A stretch of 64,000 nucleotides of DNA from CAXXFQ01 sp963674475 (GCA_963674475.2 CAXXFQ010000008.1:1-64000), one strand, 5' to 3'; numbered from the stretch's first letter, positions 49,349-58,940 are shown. A program made the numbers and translations. The notes: generated by a model from the sequence alone, not told the origin.

Positions 49349-51397
49349 ATGCCTACGAACCAAACCGATCTCGAACGTTCCGCCATCAACACGATCCGAA
49401 CCCTTTCGATGGAAGGGGTCGAAGCGGCCAACAGCGGTCACCCGGGCACCCCGATGGCCTTGGCACCGGCTGCCTATCTGTTGTTCAACGAAGTGATGAA
49501 CTACGACCCGACGGCCACCGACTGGATGAATCGCGACCGGTTCGTCCTCTCCTGTGGTCACGCGTCGATGCTGATTTACTCGATATTGCATCTCTCTGAA
49601 GTCAAGAAGCCGGGGACCGACGAGTTGGCCGTTCCGCTCGAGGATATCAAGAACTTCCGTCAGTTCGGCAGCCTTTGCCCGGGCCACCCGGAATACGGCT
49701 ACACGACGGGCGTCGAAGCGACCGGCGGACCGCTGGGCCAAGGGGTGGCCATGTCGGTCGGGATGGCAATCGCCTCCCGTTGGCTCGCCGCGACGTTCAA
49801 TCGGCCGGGTCATGAGCTGTTCGATTTCAACACCTACACGATCTGCAGCGACGGCGACCTGATGGAAGGGATCTCCGGCGAGGCCGCCTCGTTGGCCGGA
49901 CACCTGAAGTTGTCGAACCTCTGCTGGATCTACGACGACAACAATATCACGATCGAAGGGGAAACCGATATCGCCTTCACCGAAGATATGCCCGCCCGTT
50001 TTACCGGTTACGGCTGGAACGTTTGCGAGGTCGAAGATATCAACGATCTCGACGCCTTGCGTGGAGCGGTCGCCTATGCCCAGGAAGACAACAACGCCCC
50101 GACGCTGGTCATCGTCAAGTCGGAGATCGGTTGGGGCGCCCCGACCAAGGCGGGCAAGGAAATCGCTCACGGTGCTCCGTTGGGTGCCGAAGAGTTGGCC
50201 GCGACCAAGAAGTTCTACGGCATGCCCGAGGACAAGCCGTTCTATGTCGCCGACGAAGTGCGTCAGTGCTTCCGTGACGGGATCGGCGCCCGTGGCAAGG
50301 CGACTCGCCAGGAGTGGGACGCGAAGTTCGACGCCTATAAGAAAGAGTTCCCCGAACTGGCCGCCCAACTGGAAACGATCCTCGCCGGCAAGCTGCCCGA
50401 GGGTTGGGACGCGAAGATCCCGACGTTCGACGCCGACGAAAAGGGGATCGCCAGCCGGTCCTCTTCCGGCAAGGTGCTCAACGCGATCGCCGAGTGCCTC
50501 CCGTGGATGTTGGGCGGTTCGGCCGACTTGGCCCCGTCGAACAACACCCGCTTAGTCTTCGACGGCGCGGGCGATTTCCTGGCCGACTCGTACGAAGGGC
50601 GTAACTTCCACTTCGGTATCCGTGAACACGCGATGGCCGCGATTTCCAACGGGATGGCCCTGTGCGGATTGCGGGCGTTCTGTGCGACTTTCTTCGTCTT
50701 CTCCGATTACCTCCGTCCGTCGGTCCGGCTGTCGGCCCTGATGGATCTGCCGGTCACGTACATCTTCACGCACGACTCGATCGGCGTTGGCGAAGACGGA
50801 CCGACCCACCAGCCGGTCGAACAACTGGCCGCCTTGCGAGCGATGCCCAACGTGGCCGTCTTCCGCCCGGCCGACGCCAACGAAGTGGCCCAGTCGTATC
50901 GCGCGGCGATGGGACTGGACAAGACTCCGTCGGTGATGGTCCTGACCCGTCAGAACCTGCCGACCGTCGACCGGTCGAAATTCGCTTCGGCCGAGGGAGT
51001 CCAGAAGGGGGCCTACGTCCTGGCCGATACCGACGGGACGCCCGACGTCATCCTCGCGGCGACCGGCAGTGAAGTCGGCCTCTGCATGCAGGCCCAGGCC
51101 AAGTTGGCCGACGAGGGGATCAAAGCCCGTGTGGTGAGCATGCCCTGTTGGGAACTGTTTGAAGGCCAGTCGGCCGAGTATCGCGAGTCGGTCTTCCCGG
51201 CGTCGGTCAAGGCACGGGTTGGTGTCGAGGCGGGCGTCGAGCTCGGTTGGAGCAAGTGGATCGGTGATTACGGCCGGTTTGTCGGGATGCACGGTTTTGG
51301 TGCGTCGGCTCCGTTTGCGAAGTTGATGGAGCATTTTGGGTTTACGGTGGATAACGTGGTCGAGCAGGCGAAAGCGTCGATCGAAAACACCAAATAA
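49349..51397 (+). CDS. tkt: Transketolase
   Basis: 682 residues from ATG 49349, cytoplasmic. TPP- and Mg-dependent transfer of two-carbon units in the pentose phosphate pathway. N-terminal NTIRTLSMEGVEAANSGHPGTPMALAP, VLSCGHASML, GPLGQGVAMSVGMAIA, the TPP motif CSDGDLMEGISGEAASLAGH...WIYDDNNITIEG, and the middle domain GGSADLAPSNN...FGIREHAMAAISNGMAL (catalytic Glu), FVFSDYLRP, THDSIGVGEDGPTHQPVEQLAALR. The C-terminal domain ends VVSMPCWELFE...GVEAGVELGWSKW. Upstream codons in the frame from 49202 are leader. Two hairpin repeats follow within 600 bp. Confidence 0.97.
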   Translation: MPTNQTDLERSAINTIRTLSMEGVEAANSGHPGTPMALAPAAYLLFNEVMNYDPTATDWMNRDRFVLSCGHASMLIYSILHLSEVKKPGTDELAVPLEDIKNFRQFGSLCPGHPEYGYTTGVEATGGPLGQGVAMSVGMAIASRWLAATFNRPGHELFDFNTYTICSDGDLMEGISGEAASLAGHLKLSNLCWIYDDNNITIEGETDIAFTEDMPARFTGYGWNVCEVEDINDLDALRGAVAYAQEDNNAPTLVIVKSEIGWGAPTKAGKEIAHGAPLGAEELAATKKFYGMPEDKPFYVADEVRQCFRDGIGARGKATRQEWDAKFDAYKKEFPELAAQLETILAGKLPEGWDAKIPTFDADEKGIASRSSSGKVLNAIAECLPWMLGGSADLAPSNNTRLVFDGAGDFLADSYEGRNFHFGIREHAMAAISNGMALCGLRAFCATFFVFSDYLRPSVRLSALMDLPVTYIFTHDSIGVGEDGPTHQPVEQLAALRAMPNVAVFRPADANEVAQSYRAAMGLDKTPSVMVLTRQNLPTVDRSKFASAEGVQKGAYVLADTDGTPDVILAATGSEVGLCMQAQAKLADEGIKARVVSMPCWELFEGQSAEYRESVFPASVKARVGVEAGVELGWSKWIGDYGRFVGMHGFGASAPFAKLMEHFGFTVDNVVEQAKASIENTK

Positions 51398-51415
51398 AAC
51401 CCAAAAACCAAGATC

Positions 51416-51550
51416 AGAGCGATTGCGAAGCAATCGCGCTCCAAAAAGTTTTTGGAAAGGAGTTTGAGGGAAACCTATTTCCAAAATGGTTTTCCTCATT
51501 CCGAAAAACACGGGCGACGGCCTCCGGGCCGTCGCTCCTTTTATTTCTTG
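51416..51550 (+). repeat. Modular hairpin repeat, half element (copy 7, divergent)
   Basis: Hairpin A is GCGATTGC-GAA-GCAATCGC (51419-51437), with both partners of the second pair changed relative to other copies. The core reads GCTCCAAAAAGTTTTT. The B-position hairpin is divergent. Hairpin C is GCGACGGCC-TCCG-GGCCGTCGC (51514-51535), again with a paired change and a longer stem. A T-rich tail follows. It starts 18 nt after the tkt stop. Confidence 0.88.
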
Positions 51551-51730
51551 ACGCTCCAACTTCGAGAACACTCTTTTTCCCACGCTGGAGGCAAAATCTT
51601 GCTTGGAGAAAGCTTTCTTGCTTCGAAAAGGTAAGACGAGTGTTTGGCGGCCCGATTTCGCCTTTGAGCGAAAAGGATGAACCATCCAGAAGTGACAGAC
51701 GGAAACGGGGGGAACCGTTGTCTAAAGGAA

Positions 51731-51985
51731 ATAGTGTGACGGCTGCGCCGTCACCAGTATTTATTGAGTGAGAGGGGACATTTTGAAAATAGTCCCCTCT
51801 CAAACTCTCCCCTCAAAAACTTCTTGGTAGGTGCTTTCGCACCGTTAGCATTTGCCCGCTCCCGTTGGTCGCTGGTATCAATCCTAGCGACCAACGGGAG
51901 CGGGTTTAATGAGTTGGTGCTTCCGCACCGGTCCGGGAGCGGCCCCTGGCCGCCGGGATTGCTTCGCAATCCCTCTTTTCTTTGT
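51731..51985 (-). repeat. Modular hairpin repeat with long D-D' palindrome (copy 8)
   Basis: On the minus strand: A-rich lead, hairpin A (51973-51955), a GGCC-rich palindrome, hairpin E (51929-51916), then module D as a perfect 19-bp inverted repeat (51855-51873 with 51886-51904, 12-nt loop). Next come a second E (51843-51830), a shortened core (AAGAAGTTTTTG), hairpin B (51802-51771) and hairpin C (51754-51736). It lies between tkt and the HIT gene. Confidence 0.92.
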
Positions 51986-52121
51986 TTTTTGTTTTGTTTT
52001 GTTTTTGTGATCGCTTGCTGATTGCAGTCCGCCCCAAGAGTCCTTAGACTAAAAGTATCGCAAAATCATCTTTTTAGCCCGTTTCTTTCCCTCAAATCTT
52101 TCTGAACAAGGAGAGCCTATC

Positions 52122-52661
52122 GTGTCGGCCGATCCCCTTTGGGCCCCGTGGCGAATGGAGTATATCTTAAACGACGTGGTCCAGAAGCCGGTGATTGACA
52201 AACAATGGCCCGACGGCGTCGACCCGGATTGCTTTCTGTGCCGAGCGTCGTTGACCGACGAGTTGCGCGAGGCTCACGTGATCGAGCGGACCGACCGGGT
52301 GATCACCGTACTGAACCGGTACCCGTACAACAACGGTCACCTGCTGATCGGACCGCGGGAACACCTGGCCCGGTTGGATCAGATTGACGACGCGCTTCAA
52401 ACGGAGATTATGAAGACGGTCCGACGGATGACCGGCCATTTGGAACGTCTGATGAACCCGGACGGTTTCAATGTGGGGTTGAATCTCGGTCGCGTGGCCG
52501 GTGCCGGGCTGCCGGGCCATTTGCACTGGCACGTCGTGCCGCGTTGGAATGGCGATACCAACTTCATGCCGGTCATCAGCGATACGAACGTGATTCCCCA
52601 ATCGTTGGACACCCTGTGGAAGCTGCTTCGCGACGAATTAGCTCGGGAAGAGACCAGTTAA
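52122..52661 (+). CDS. HIT-family hydrolase/phosphorylase (Ap4A phosphorylase-like)
   Basis: 179 residues; GTG 52122 with AAGGAG upstream. Histidine-triad motif GHLHWHVVPRW (His133, His135, His137), preceded by NRYPYNNGHLLIGPREHLARLDQ and NLGRVAGAGLPGH. An N-terminal CFLC pair (Cys37-Cys40) could bind metal together with later residues. The closest group is the actinobacterial/planctomycete diadenosine tetraphosphate phosphorylases (Rv2613c-like), which degrade Ap4A. Assignment to that subgroup is by recall of its WAPWRMEYI start; HIT membership is certain. Confidence 0.92.
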   Translation: MSADPLWAPWRMEYILNDVVQKPVIDKQWPDGVDPDCFLCRASLTDELREAHVIERTDRVITVLNRYPYNNGHLLIGPREHLARLDQIDDALQTEIMKTVRRMTGHLERLMNPDGFNVGLNLGRVAGAGLPGHLHWHVVPRWNGDTNFMPVISDTNVIPQSLDTLWKLLRDELAREETS

Positions 52662-52697
52662 TGTGGGGTTAATGCCCCTTTTTGTGCTCAAAAAACG

Positions 52698-52726
52698 TTG
52701 CATTGGTTCGGCCGTTTTTTTATAAT
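52698..52726 (+). promoter_or_regulatory. Candidate promoter of the ThuA/beta-helix gene
   Basis: TTGCAT (52698-52703), 17-bp spacer, perfect TATAAT (52721-52726). Start of transcription about 100 nt before ATG 52832. Confidence 0.5.
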
Positions 52727-52831
52727 AAAACACTCACCACCTAGCTGTCCCTCCCGTAAAAATCCTTCCCGACCGGGGCGAGGCCTTCGCCGGTATCTTG
52801 GTCCGGTCACGCCACCAAGGAGTTGACGCCG

Positions 52832-55642
52832 ATGCGCTGCACACGAGTTGAATCGATCTTGGGTTTCTCGAAAAGGGCCTTTGTACTGGCGGTCCTTTCC
52901 ATGCTTTTGTTCTCGTCGACCGTGATGGCCGATCAGACGCAACCGGCTTCGGTCGAAGGGAAGCGGGTCCTGGTCGTCTCCGATGAACCGGGGGAGTTGC
53001 CGACGTTTGTTGGCTTGTTGAAGGAACGAGGGTACCGGGTTGAACAACTTCCGCAGAATCAGTTGAAGCTCGAAGGCGACGCGCCGTTGGCCGGTTATAC
53101 GACGGTGGTCGACTATATCCACAAGCCCAATTTGCCGCAGGTCGAAAAGGCGCTGATCGACTACGCCAACTCGGGCGGACGGCTCGTCGTGGTTCATCAC
53201 GCGATCGCCTCGGCCAAGATGCAAAACTCCGGTTGGCTCGATTTTCTGGGGATCACACTGAATCCTCGCAACGCCAAAGAGCATCCGTGGGGCGTTTCGC
53301 GTCCGGTGGATTACACGATGGTCAATCTGGCGCCGGGCCATTTCGTGACGACCCGCGGCGTGAATTACTCGAAGTGGGTCGATTTCGATTTCCAAGATGG
53401 GCCGAAGTTCGACGACAAATTCCCGGCGTTGGTCCTCAGCGAAACCGAAGTCTTTCACAACCAGCGGCTCCGGGCAAACCCGAAACGCACGGTCCTGTTT
53501 GGTTATCAGGTTGACCTACCAGAAAATTCAAAATATCCCCGCAGTGAACCGTCGGCCGGATGGTGTCAGCCGTCGGGCAAGGGTTGGACCTTTTATTTTC
53601 AGCCCGGCCACTGCGAGTCCGATTTCACCAACGCGAACTTTGCCCAGATTTTGTTCAACGCGATCGAGTGGGACCCAACGGCCAATCCGTATCACGCGCC
53701 GCGCGAGCCGAAAACGGTGAACGCCTCGGAGTTTGGTTATCAGGCGGACGACGCGACCGTCGCGTTGCAGGCGGCGATCGATTCGGGTGCCGATCGGGTG
53801 GTGGTTGACAAGCAAGAGGGCCCGTGGATTGTCGGTAAGACGATTCGACTCCGCAGCAACCAGGAGGTGGTCTTTGAAAAAGGGACGGTCATCTTGGCGA
53901 AGAAGGGCGCTTTTCTCGGCACGGGCGACGCACTGTTTCGGGCCGCCTCGGTCGAAAACCTGACCCTTCGCGGTCATGGTGCGACGCTAGCGATGCGGAA
54001 GGCCGACTATCATCAAGAACCGTACAAGAAGGCCGAATGGCGTCACGCGTTGTCAGTTCTGAGTTCGCGAAACGTACGGGTTCTGGGGTTGGCGCTGAAC
54101 GATTCCGGCGGTGACGGGATCTATCTGGGCGTTTCAAAAAGAGGGGTGACGAACCAGGACATTTTGATCCAGGACGTCGAGTGCCTTCGCAATAACCGGC
54201 AGGGGATCAGCGTGATTTCGGCGCGGAACCTTTGGATTGAAAACGCTCGGCTCAATGATACCGCCGGTACTCCGCCGGCGGCGGGAATCGATTTTGAGCC
54301 GAATGGACCGACCGAATGTCTGATCGATTGCGTCATGCGGAACTGTGTCTGTGAAAACAACGAAGGCTGTGGCTATGCCTTTTATTTACCCAATCTGGAC
54401 ACGCGTTTTCCGCTTACCGTCCGATTGGAAAACTGTCTCTCACGCGGCAACAAAGGCTATGGTCTTTTTCTTGGAACCTATACCCGCAAATCAGAAGGGG
54501 CGGTCCAGGGAACGATCGAGATCGTCGACTGCACTTTCGACCGGGACCGGAGTGGCGGAATACTGATTCGTGGCAACGATGCTGATGGTTGCCGAATCCT
54601 TTTTAAGAATGGTCGTCTGATCGAACCATCGCCTGACGATACGAGTTTGGCAGCGATTCAAATCGTCGGCAACCCGCGTGCCCCGGGGCCGATCGGAAAC
54701 GTCCACTTCGACAATATGACGGTTGTCGATTCGACCGAGCGAAAAAGTTGGTATTACGGGGCTCGGTCGATCACCGATTATTTAGATAACGTCAGTGGGA
54801 CGATTGTGCGGGAGGAAAACGGTAAATCGACCACGATCGAAGTAACGCCCAAGGCGTCTGGTTTTGGAGGAAAGCAAAAATCGCTTGTCAAAAAACTTTT
54901 CGAGCGGGATTGGACCAAGGCCGAGTTGGTCCCCCGGTTGTCGGTTCGTGGTGACGCGGCCTTTTTGAGCGAACCGAGCCCTCGCCTTCGCGGTAAGGCC
55001 ACGTTTTTAATCTTTGCCTCTGGGGGCGATTCGGTCGAAACGGTTTTTCGTGGCGGACCGGTTGGAAAGCAAACGCCGAAGAAACCGAAAATCCAAATTT
55101 CCGGACCGGCGGGTAAATCGATCGCGTGTGAGACGACGTTCGATCCTGAAAAAAAGGAGACGCTCTGCCGGTTCAAGGCGTCGGCCAGAGGACTCTATCG
55201 AGTGCATCTGTTGTCGAATCCGGGCGGTACATCCGTGCAATACCTGCGGGGAACTCACCCGACTTCGTTTGCAATGGGGGAGGGACTGCATCTTTTTTTC
55301 CCCCACCAGAAGCGACTCTATTTCGTCGTGCCCAAAGAGGCGGAGGTCTTTGCCGCTTCCCTTTGTGGAGAGGGAGCCGAGCGGGTCAAAGGGACCTTGT
55401 GTCGGCCGGACGGCTCGACGGTCGAGACCCAAGACAATATTTCCGATCGGAGTGATTTCCTTGTCGACCGGACCGATCAGAAAATCGACGCCGACGAGGT
55501 CTGGAGTCTGTTGATCCAGCGGCCGACCGAAGGGGTTCTGGAGGACGTGATTTTCAACACCTTGGGCTTGCCGCCGACGGTCGGTTGGTCGTCCGAGATG
55601 CTTTTGGAACCGAAAGAGGCTCCGCCGCTTAAAAAGAAATGA
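52832..55642 (+). CDS. Exported ThuA-like / right-handed beta-helix fusion protein
   Basis: 936 residues from ATG 52832 with AAGGAG upstream. Signal peptide AFVLAVLSMLLFSSTVMA. Residues about 45-285 resemble ThuA-type (trehalose-utilisation, class I amidotransferase-like) domains: RVLVVSDEPGELPTFVGLLKERGYRVEQL, GGRLVVVHHAIASAKM, PWGVSRPVDYTMVNLAPGHFVTTRG, GKGWTFYFQPGHCESDFTNANFAQILFNAIEW. Residues about 305-660 are a pectate-lyase-like parallel beta-helix with repeated short strands (VENLTLRGHGATLAMR, RNVRVLGLALNDSGGDGIYLG, NLWIENARLNDTAG, CVCENNEGCGYAFYLPN). Residues 700-930 form a beta-rich C-terminal domain. It probably acts on polysaccharides outside the cytoplasm; the reaction is unknown. 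Confidence 0.82.
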   Translation: MRCTRVESILGFSKRAFVLAVLSMLLFSSTVMADQTQPASVEGKRVLVVSDEPGELPTFVGLLKERGYRVEQLPQNQLKLEGDAPLAGYTTVVDYIHKPNLPQVEKALIDYANSGGRLVVVHHAIASAKMQNSGWLDFLGITLNPRNAKEHPWGVSRPVDYTMVNLAPGHFVTTRGVNYSKWVDFDFQDGPKFDDKFPALVLSETEVFHNQRLRANPKRTVLFGYQVDLPENSKYPRSEPSAGWCQPSGKGWTFYFQPGHCESDFTNANFAQILFNAIEWDPTANPYHAPREPKTVNASEFGYQADDATVALQAAIDSGADRVVVDKQEGPWIVGKTIRLRSNQEVVFEKGTVILAKKGAFLGTGDALFRAASVENLTLRGHGATLAMRKADYHQEPYKKAEWRHALSVLSSRNVRVLGLALNDSGGDGIYLGVSKRGVTNQDILIQDVECLRNNRQGISVISARNLWIENARLNDTAGTPPAAGIDFEPNGPTECLIDCVMRNCVCENNEGCGYAFYLPNLDTRFPLTVRLENCLSRGNKGYGLFLGTYTRKSEGAVQGTIEIVDCTFDRDRSGGILIRGNDADGCRILFKNGRLIEPSPDDTSLAAIQIVGNPRAPGPIGNVHFDNMTVVDSTERKSWYYGARSITDYLDNVSGTIVREENGKSTTIEVTPKASGFGGKQKSLVKKLFERDWTKAELVPRLSVRGDAAFLSEPSPRLRGKATFLIFASGGDSVETVFRGGPVGKQTPKKPKIQISGPAGKSIACETTFDPEKKETLCRFKASARGLYRVHLLSNPGGTSVQYLRGTHPTSFAMGEGLHLFFPHQKRLYFVVPKEAEVFAASLCGEGAERVKGTLCRPDGSTVETQDNISDRSDFLVDRTDQKIDADEVWSLLIQRPTEGVLEDVIFNTLGLPPTVGWSSEMLLEPKEAPPLKKK

Positions 55643-55727
55643 TTGCTCAAAAAAAGAGCTTTCTTACCACCAGCGATTGTACGAGAAAAAACCTTCCACT
55701 TTTTTCCTTCCTGATGAGGTGAATCTT

Positions 55728-57242
55728 ATGTTTGCTTGTTTGAAAAGAACGATTGGCACGGTTTCCTTGGCCGTTTTGGCCCTGCTGCTTTTGGTCTCGA
55801 CTGGCCCGGCCGAACCGGTTGCCGCGACGCCGCTAAAGGTCGGTTTCGCCGAGGCGGATATCACGCCCGAACTGGGGATGGAACAACCGGGCGGCTATAG
55901 CAAGGTGTTTGTCAATAAAGTGAGCGATCCGTGTAAAGCGCGGGTGGCCGTTTTCGATGACGGGAAACAGCGTGTTGCCATTATCGGGATCGACGCGTTG
56001 GTCGTCTATCGCCAATTCACGCTCGATCTGCGGCGGGAGATTGAAAAAGCTTGTGGGATTCGTCCGGAAGCGATCATGTTGGCCGCGTCGCACTCGCACT
56101 CGTCAGGTCCGCTTGGGATGGTTCAGCCGGGCCAATACGACCATGCGTCGGAGCTGGTCCAATATTTGGCCTATCAAAAATCGTCGTGTGCCGATCCGAA
56201 ATACATGGAAACGTGTATCAAGAAAATCACCGCGGCCGTTTGCGAGGCCGATAAGAATCGCGTCACCGCGTCTTGTGGTGTCGACAAGGGGCACGAAGAT
56301 CGCGTGGGGTTCAACCGGCGTTTTCGGATGAAAAACGGTCTTTGTTATTCGCACCCCGGAAAGCGAAACCCGGATATCATCGAACCGGCCGGACCCATCG
56401 ACCCGGAAGTCGGCGTCGTCGGCGTCTGGGATAAGGACGGGAAACTGACCGGCTGTGTGGTCAACTACGCCAATCACGGCACGACCGGCGCGTCTGGTTG
56501 GTCGGCCAACTGGATCTACGATATGGAGAAGGTGATACGGAACGAGTTCGGACCCGACGTGGTGGTCGTTTTTGTCAACGGCGACTGTGGCGACATCACC
56601 CAGGTTGATAATTTGAGCCCCTACCCGAGCATCAACGGTCGCGTGGTCGGCGGTCGGATTGGTGCCGAAGTGGTCAAGACGCTCATTTCGATGTACCGTG
56701 GCCCGATGGGTCCGGTCGTGACGAAGAATAAGGTTTTTAAAATCGCCCGACGCAAGCCGAACCCCGAAAAGGTCAAGGCGGCTTTGGCCATGGCCGAAAA
56801 GAACCGCGACAAGGTTGGCACCTGGGAAAAAGAGACGCTCATGCTCGATGCCCTTTTACAGAAGTGGCCGGAAGACGAGGTCGAGGTCCAGGTGATCCAG
56901 ATCGGCCCGGCGGCGTTCGTTTCGAACACGGGCGAGACGTTTGTCGAGTTCGGGCTGCAACTGAAGGCGAAGAGTCCGTTCCAATACACTTTCCCGGTCG
57001 AGCTGGCCAACGGCTGCAACGGCTACATCCCGACCGAAGAGGCGATGGGCCCGAACGGGGGCGGTTACGAGACGCGGTTGACGTCGTACAGTAATCTGGA
57101 GGTTACCGCCGGGCAGCAGATGGTTGATGCCGGTTTGGAGCTTTTGAAGGATCTAACGCCGACGAAAGCGCCGCGGCCGAAGGAACTGCCGGTGAGCCAC
57201 CGTCCGTGGAGTTATGGGAACCAGCCGCCGCAGCTAGACTAG
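55728..57242 (+). CDS. Exported neutral/alkaline ceramidase-like protein
   Basis: 504 residues from ATG 55728 with GAGGTG upstream. Signal peptide SLAVLALLLLVSTGPAEP. Then a neutral ceramidase N-domain-like sequence: KVGFAEADITPELGMEQPGGYSK, VAIIGIDALVVYRQFTLDLRREIEKACGI, the His-containing MLAASHSHSSGPLG, VVNYANHGTTG and VVVFVNGDCGDITQVDN. The planctomycete members of this group are common secreted hydrolases; whether ceramide is the substrate is unknown, and the usual C-terminal Ig domain is absent. It lies 85 nt after the ThuA gene, so the two may share a transcript. Confidence 0.85.
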   Translation: MFACLKRTIGTVSLAVLALLLLVSTGPAEPVAATPLKVGFAEADITPELGMEQPGGYSKVFVNKVSDPCKARVAVFDDGKQRVAIIGIDALVVYRQFTLDLRREIEKACGIRPEAIMLAASHSHSSGPLGMVQPGQYDHASELVQYLAYQKSSCADPKYMETCIKKITAAVCEADKNRVTASCGVDKGHEDRVGFNRRFRMKNGLCYSHPGKRNPDIIEPAGPIDPEVGVVGVWDKDGKLTGCVVNYANHGTTGASGWSANWIYDMEKVIRNEFGPDVVVVFVNGDCGDITQVDNLSPYPSINGRVVGGRIGAEVVKTLISMYRGPMGPVVTKNKVFKIARRKPNPEKVKAALAMAEKNRDKVGTWEKETLMLDALLQKWPEDEVEVQVIQIGPAAFVSNTGETFVEFGLQLKAKSPFQYTFPVELANGCNGYIPTEEAMGPNGGGYETRLTSYSNLEVTAGQQMVDAGLELLKDLTPTKAPRPKELPVSHRPWSYGNQPPQLD

Positions 57243-57261
57243 AAAAACAAAAAGAAAAACC

Positions 57262-57515
57262 AGAGGGATTGCGCAGCAATCCCGGCGGGCAGGGCCCGTG
57301 GCCAGACCGGCGTTACCACGCCGCCGTGCCAACCCGCTCCCGTTGGTCGCTAGTACCCATACCAGCGACCAACGGGAGCGGGCAAGTTTTAACGGTGCGG
57401 AAGCACCAAGAAGAAAGTTTTTGAGGGGAGAGTATGAGAGGGGACAATTTTCAAAATGTCCCCTCTCATTTAATAGACACTGGTGAAGGCAACGCCGTCA
57501 CACCTTTTTTTCTTT
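57262..57515 (+). repeat. Modular hairpin repeat with long D-D' palindrome (copy 9)
   Basis: Hairpin A with a GCA loop (57265-57283), GGGC-rich palindrome, hairpin F (57309-57322), module D as a perfect 19-bp inverted repeat (57333-57351 with 57364-57382, 12-nt loop), hairpin E (57394-57407), shortened core, hairpin B (57436-57467) and hairpin C (57483-57501, one mismatch), then a T run. It starts 20 nt after the ceramidase-like stop and lies between convergent genes. Confidence 0.92.
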
Positions 57516-57539
57516 CCTTTGGAACCTACATTACCCCCC

Positions 57540-57770
57540 TTATTTCAACGAGAACGCCAACTGAATCCGCTCGGCCCGGTTCGGTTCGTCAGTGGCGAGC
57601 AGCGCGAGGCTTTCGGCGATTTGCGTCATACGCGGATCGTCGTAAACGGCCTGGTCGTCGGCCGCGCTTCGGTCGATCCGGTCGAGTCCGGCGGCCACTT
57701 CGATGATCTTGGCGCGGAGGGTAAGGAAATCTTGATCGAGCATTTTTTGTCCGCTGAGGGGAGTTGGCAT
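57540..57770 (-). CDS. Small conserved-type protein of unknown function
   Basis: 76 residues from ATG 57770 with AAGGA upstream; the longer frame to 57929 overlaps the promoter area of the next gene. Soluble, helical: MLDQDFLTLRAKIIEVAAGLDRIDRSAADDQAVYDDPRMTQIAESLALL (pieces). The pattern RAKxxxxAAxLDRIDR...DPRxxxI is familiar from planctomycete small proteins without assigned function. No partner is evident. Confidence 0.68.
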   Translation of the reverse strand: MPTPLSGQKMLDQDFLTLRAKIIEVAAGLDRIDRSAADDQAVYDDPRMTQIAESLALLATDEPNRAERIQLAFSLK

Positions 57771-57909
57771 AAGGGATTCCTTGTTTGAAGCGAGGGAATG
57801 TTTTTCGAAAAGGGGACACGCTAGTATCTCAAGTATAACGTAACGGCAAGACGGACGAAAAGGTGTCGGCCGAGAACCAAACTTCAAAAGGCATTCAAGG
57901 CGATTGAAA

Positions 57910-58929
57910 ATGAACCGGTATTCGAACACGATGAAACGACTCGCGACGTTTTTTTGTATGGGGCTATTCTTTGCTCAAGCGGCGATTTCCGCCGACGCCA
58001 CCGAGCGGACGCGGATCGAGGTGACCAGTTCGCTTGACGGGACTCGGCAGCCGAGCTATCTGATCTTGCCCGACGGGTTCGATCAGGCCAAGGGTCCGGT
58101 GCCGCTTCTGGTTTCGTTGCATACGTGGAGTAACGGTGTCGAACAGTGTTTTAACGAGTTGGAAGCGGGGGCGGCCGAGCGAGGGTGGATCTACCTGTTT
58201 CCCCATTTTCGCGGTCCCAACCGGCGTCCCGAGGCGTGTGGGTCGGAGTTGGCCCGACAGGACGTGTTGGACGCGGTTGAGTGGGTCTTGAAAAAATACC
58301 CGATCGATCGGAGCCGGATCTATCTGACGGGCGTTTCCGGCGGCGGGCATATGACGATGCTTTTGAGCGGGTATTATCCCGAGCGCTGGTCGGCGGCCAG
58401 CGCCTGGGTCGGGATTGCCGATCTGGCCCGTTGGGAGCGACGACACCATGACGGAAGATATGGCCAGATGGTCCGCGCGTCGTGTGGCGGGTTGCCGGGC
58501 GATTCGGCCGAGGTGGATCGGCAATATCGGATGCGTTCGCCGGTGAGCGTCTTGGGCCGGGCGGTCGACCTGCCGCTGGACTTGAACCACGGCATCCACG
58601 ACGGCTACAAGGGGTCGGTCCCCGTCTGGCATTCGCTTACCGCGTTTAACGTCGTTGCGAAAGCGGTCGGCGGGACGCCCGTTTCCGAGGCGGAGATGGC
58701 CCAGGTTGGCCGCGAAAACGGACGGCTCGACCACCCGACACCGACCGACCAGATCGACGATCCGGCGTACGGCCGGGCGATCTATCTGCGTCGAACGGCG
58801 AAAAACGCGCGGGTGACCCTTTTTGATGGGGGGCACGAGCGATTGCCGGCCGCCGCATTGGCTTGGCTCGAAAAAAAGCAGCGTCCAACTCGTGGTTGGA
58901 GCGTGGCGAAAAAAGAGAAGTTGAAATAA
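57910..58929 (+). CDS. Exported alpha/beta hydrolase (prolyl-oligopeptidase/esterase-like)
   Basis: 339 residues from ATG 57910 (AAGG about 9 nt upstream). Signal peptide LATFFCMGLFFAQAAISA. Alpha/beta-hydrolase fold: PVPLLVSLHTWSNGVEQ (oxyanion strand), GWIYLFPHFRGPNRRPEACGS, nucleophile elbow YLTGVSGGGHMTML (Ser of GVSGG), DLNHGIHDGYKG (acid region) and FDGGHERLP (His). S9-type peptidase or carbohydrate esterase are both possible. With the neighbouring ThuA and ceramidase-like genes this makes a cluster of exported hydrolases. Confidence 0.86.
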   Translation: MNRYSNTMKRLATFFCMGLFFAQAAISADATERTRIEVTSSLDGTRQPSYLILPDGFDQAKGPVPLLVSLHTWSNGVEQCFNELEAGAAERGWIYLFPHFRGPNRRPEACGSELARQDVLDAVEWVLKKYPIDRSRIYLTGVSGGGHMTMLLSGYYPERWSAASAWVGIADLARWERRHHDGRYGQMVRASCGGLPGDSAEVDRQYRMRSPVSVLGRAVDLPLDLNHGIHDGYKGSVPVWHSLTAFNVVAKAVGGTPVSEAEMAQVGRENGRLDHPTPTDQIDDPAYGRAIYLRRTAKNARVTLFDGGHERLPAAALAWLEKKQRPTRGWSVAKKEKLK

Positions 58930-58940
58930 GATAACCATTT

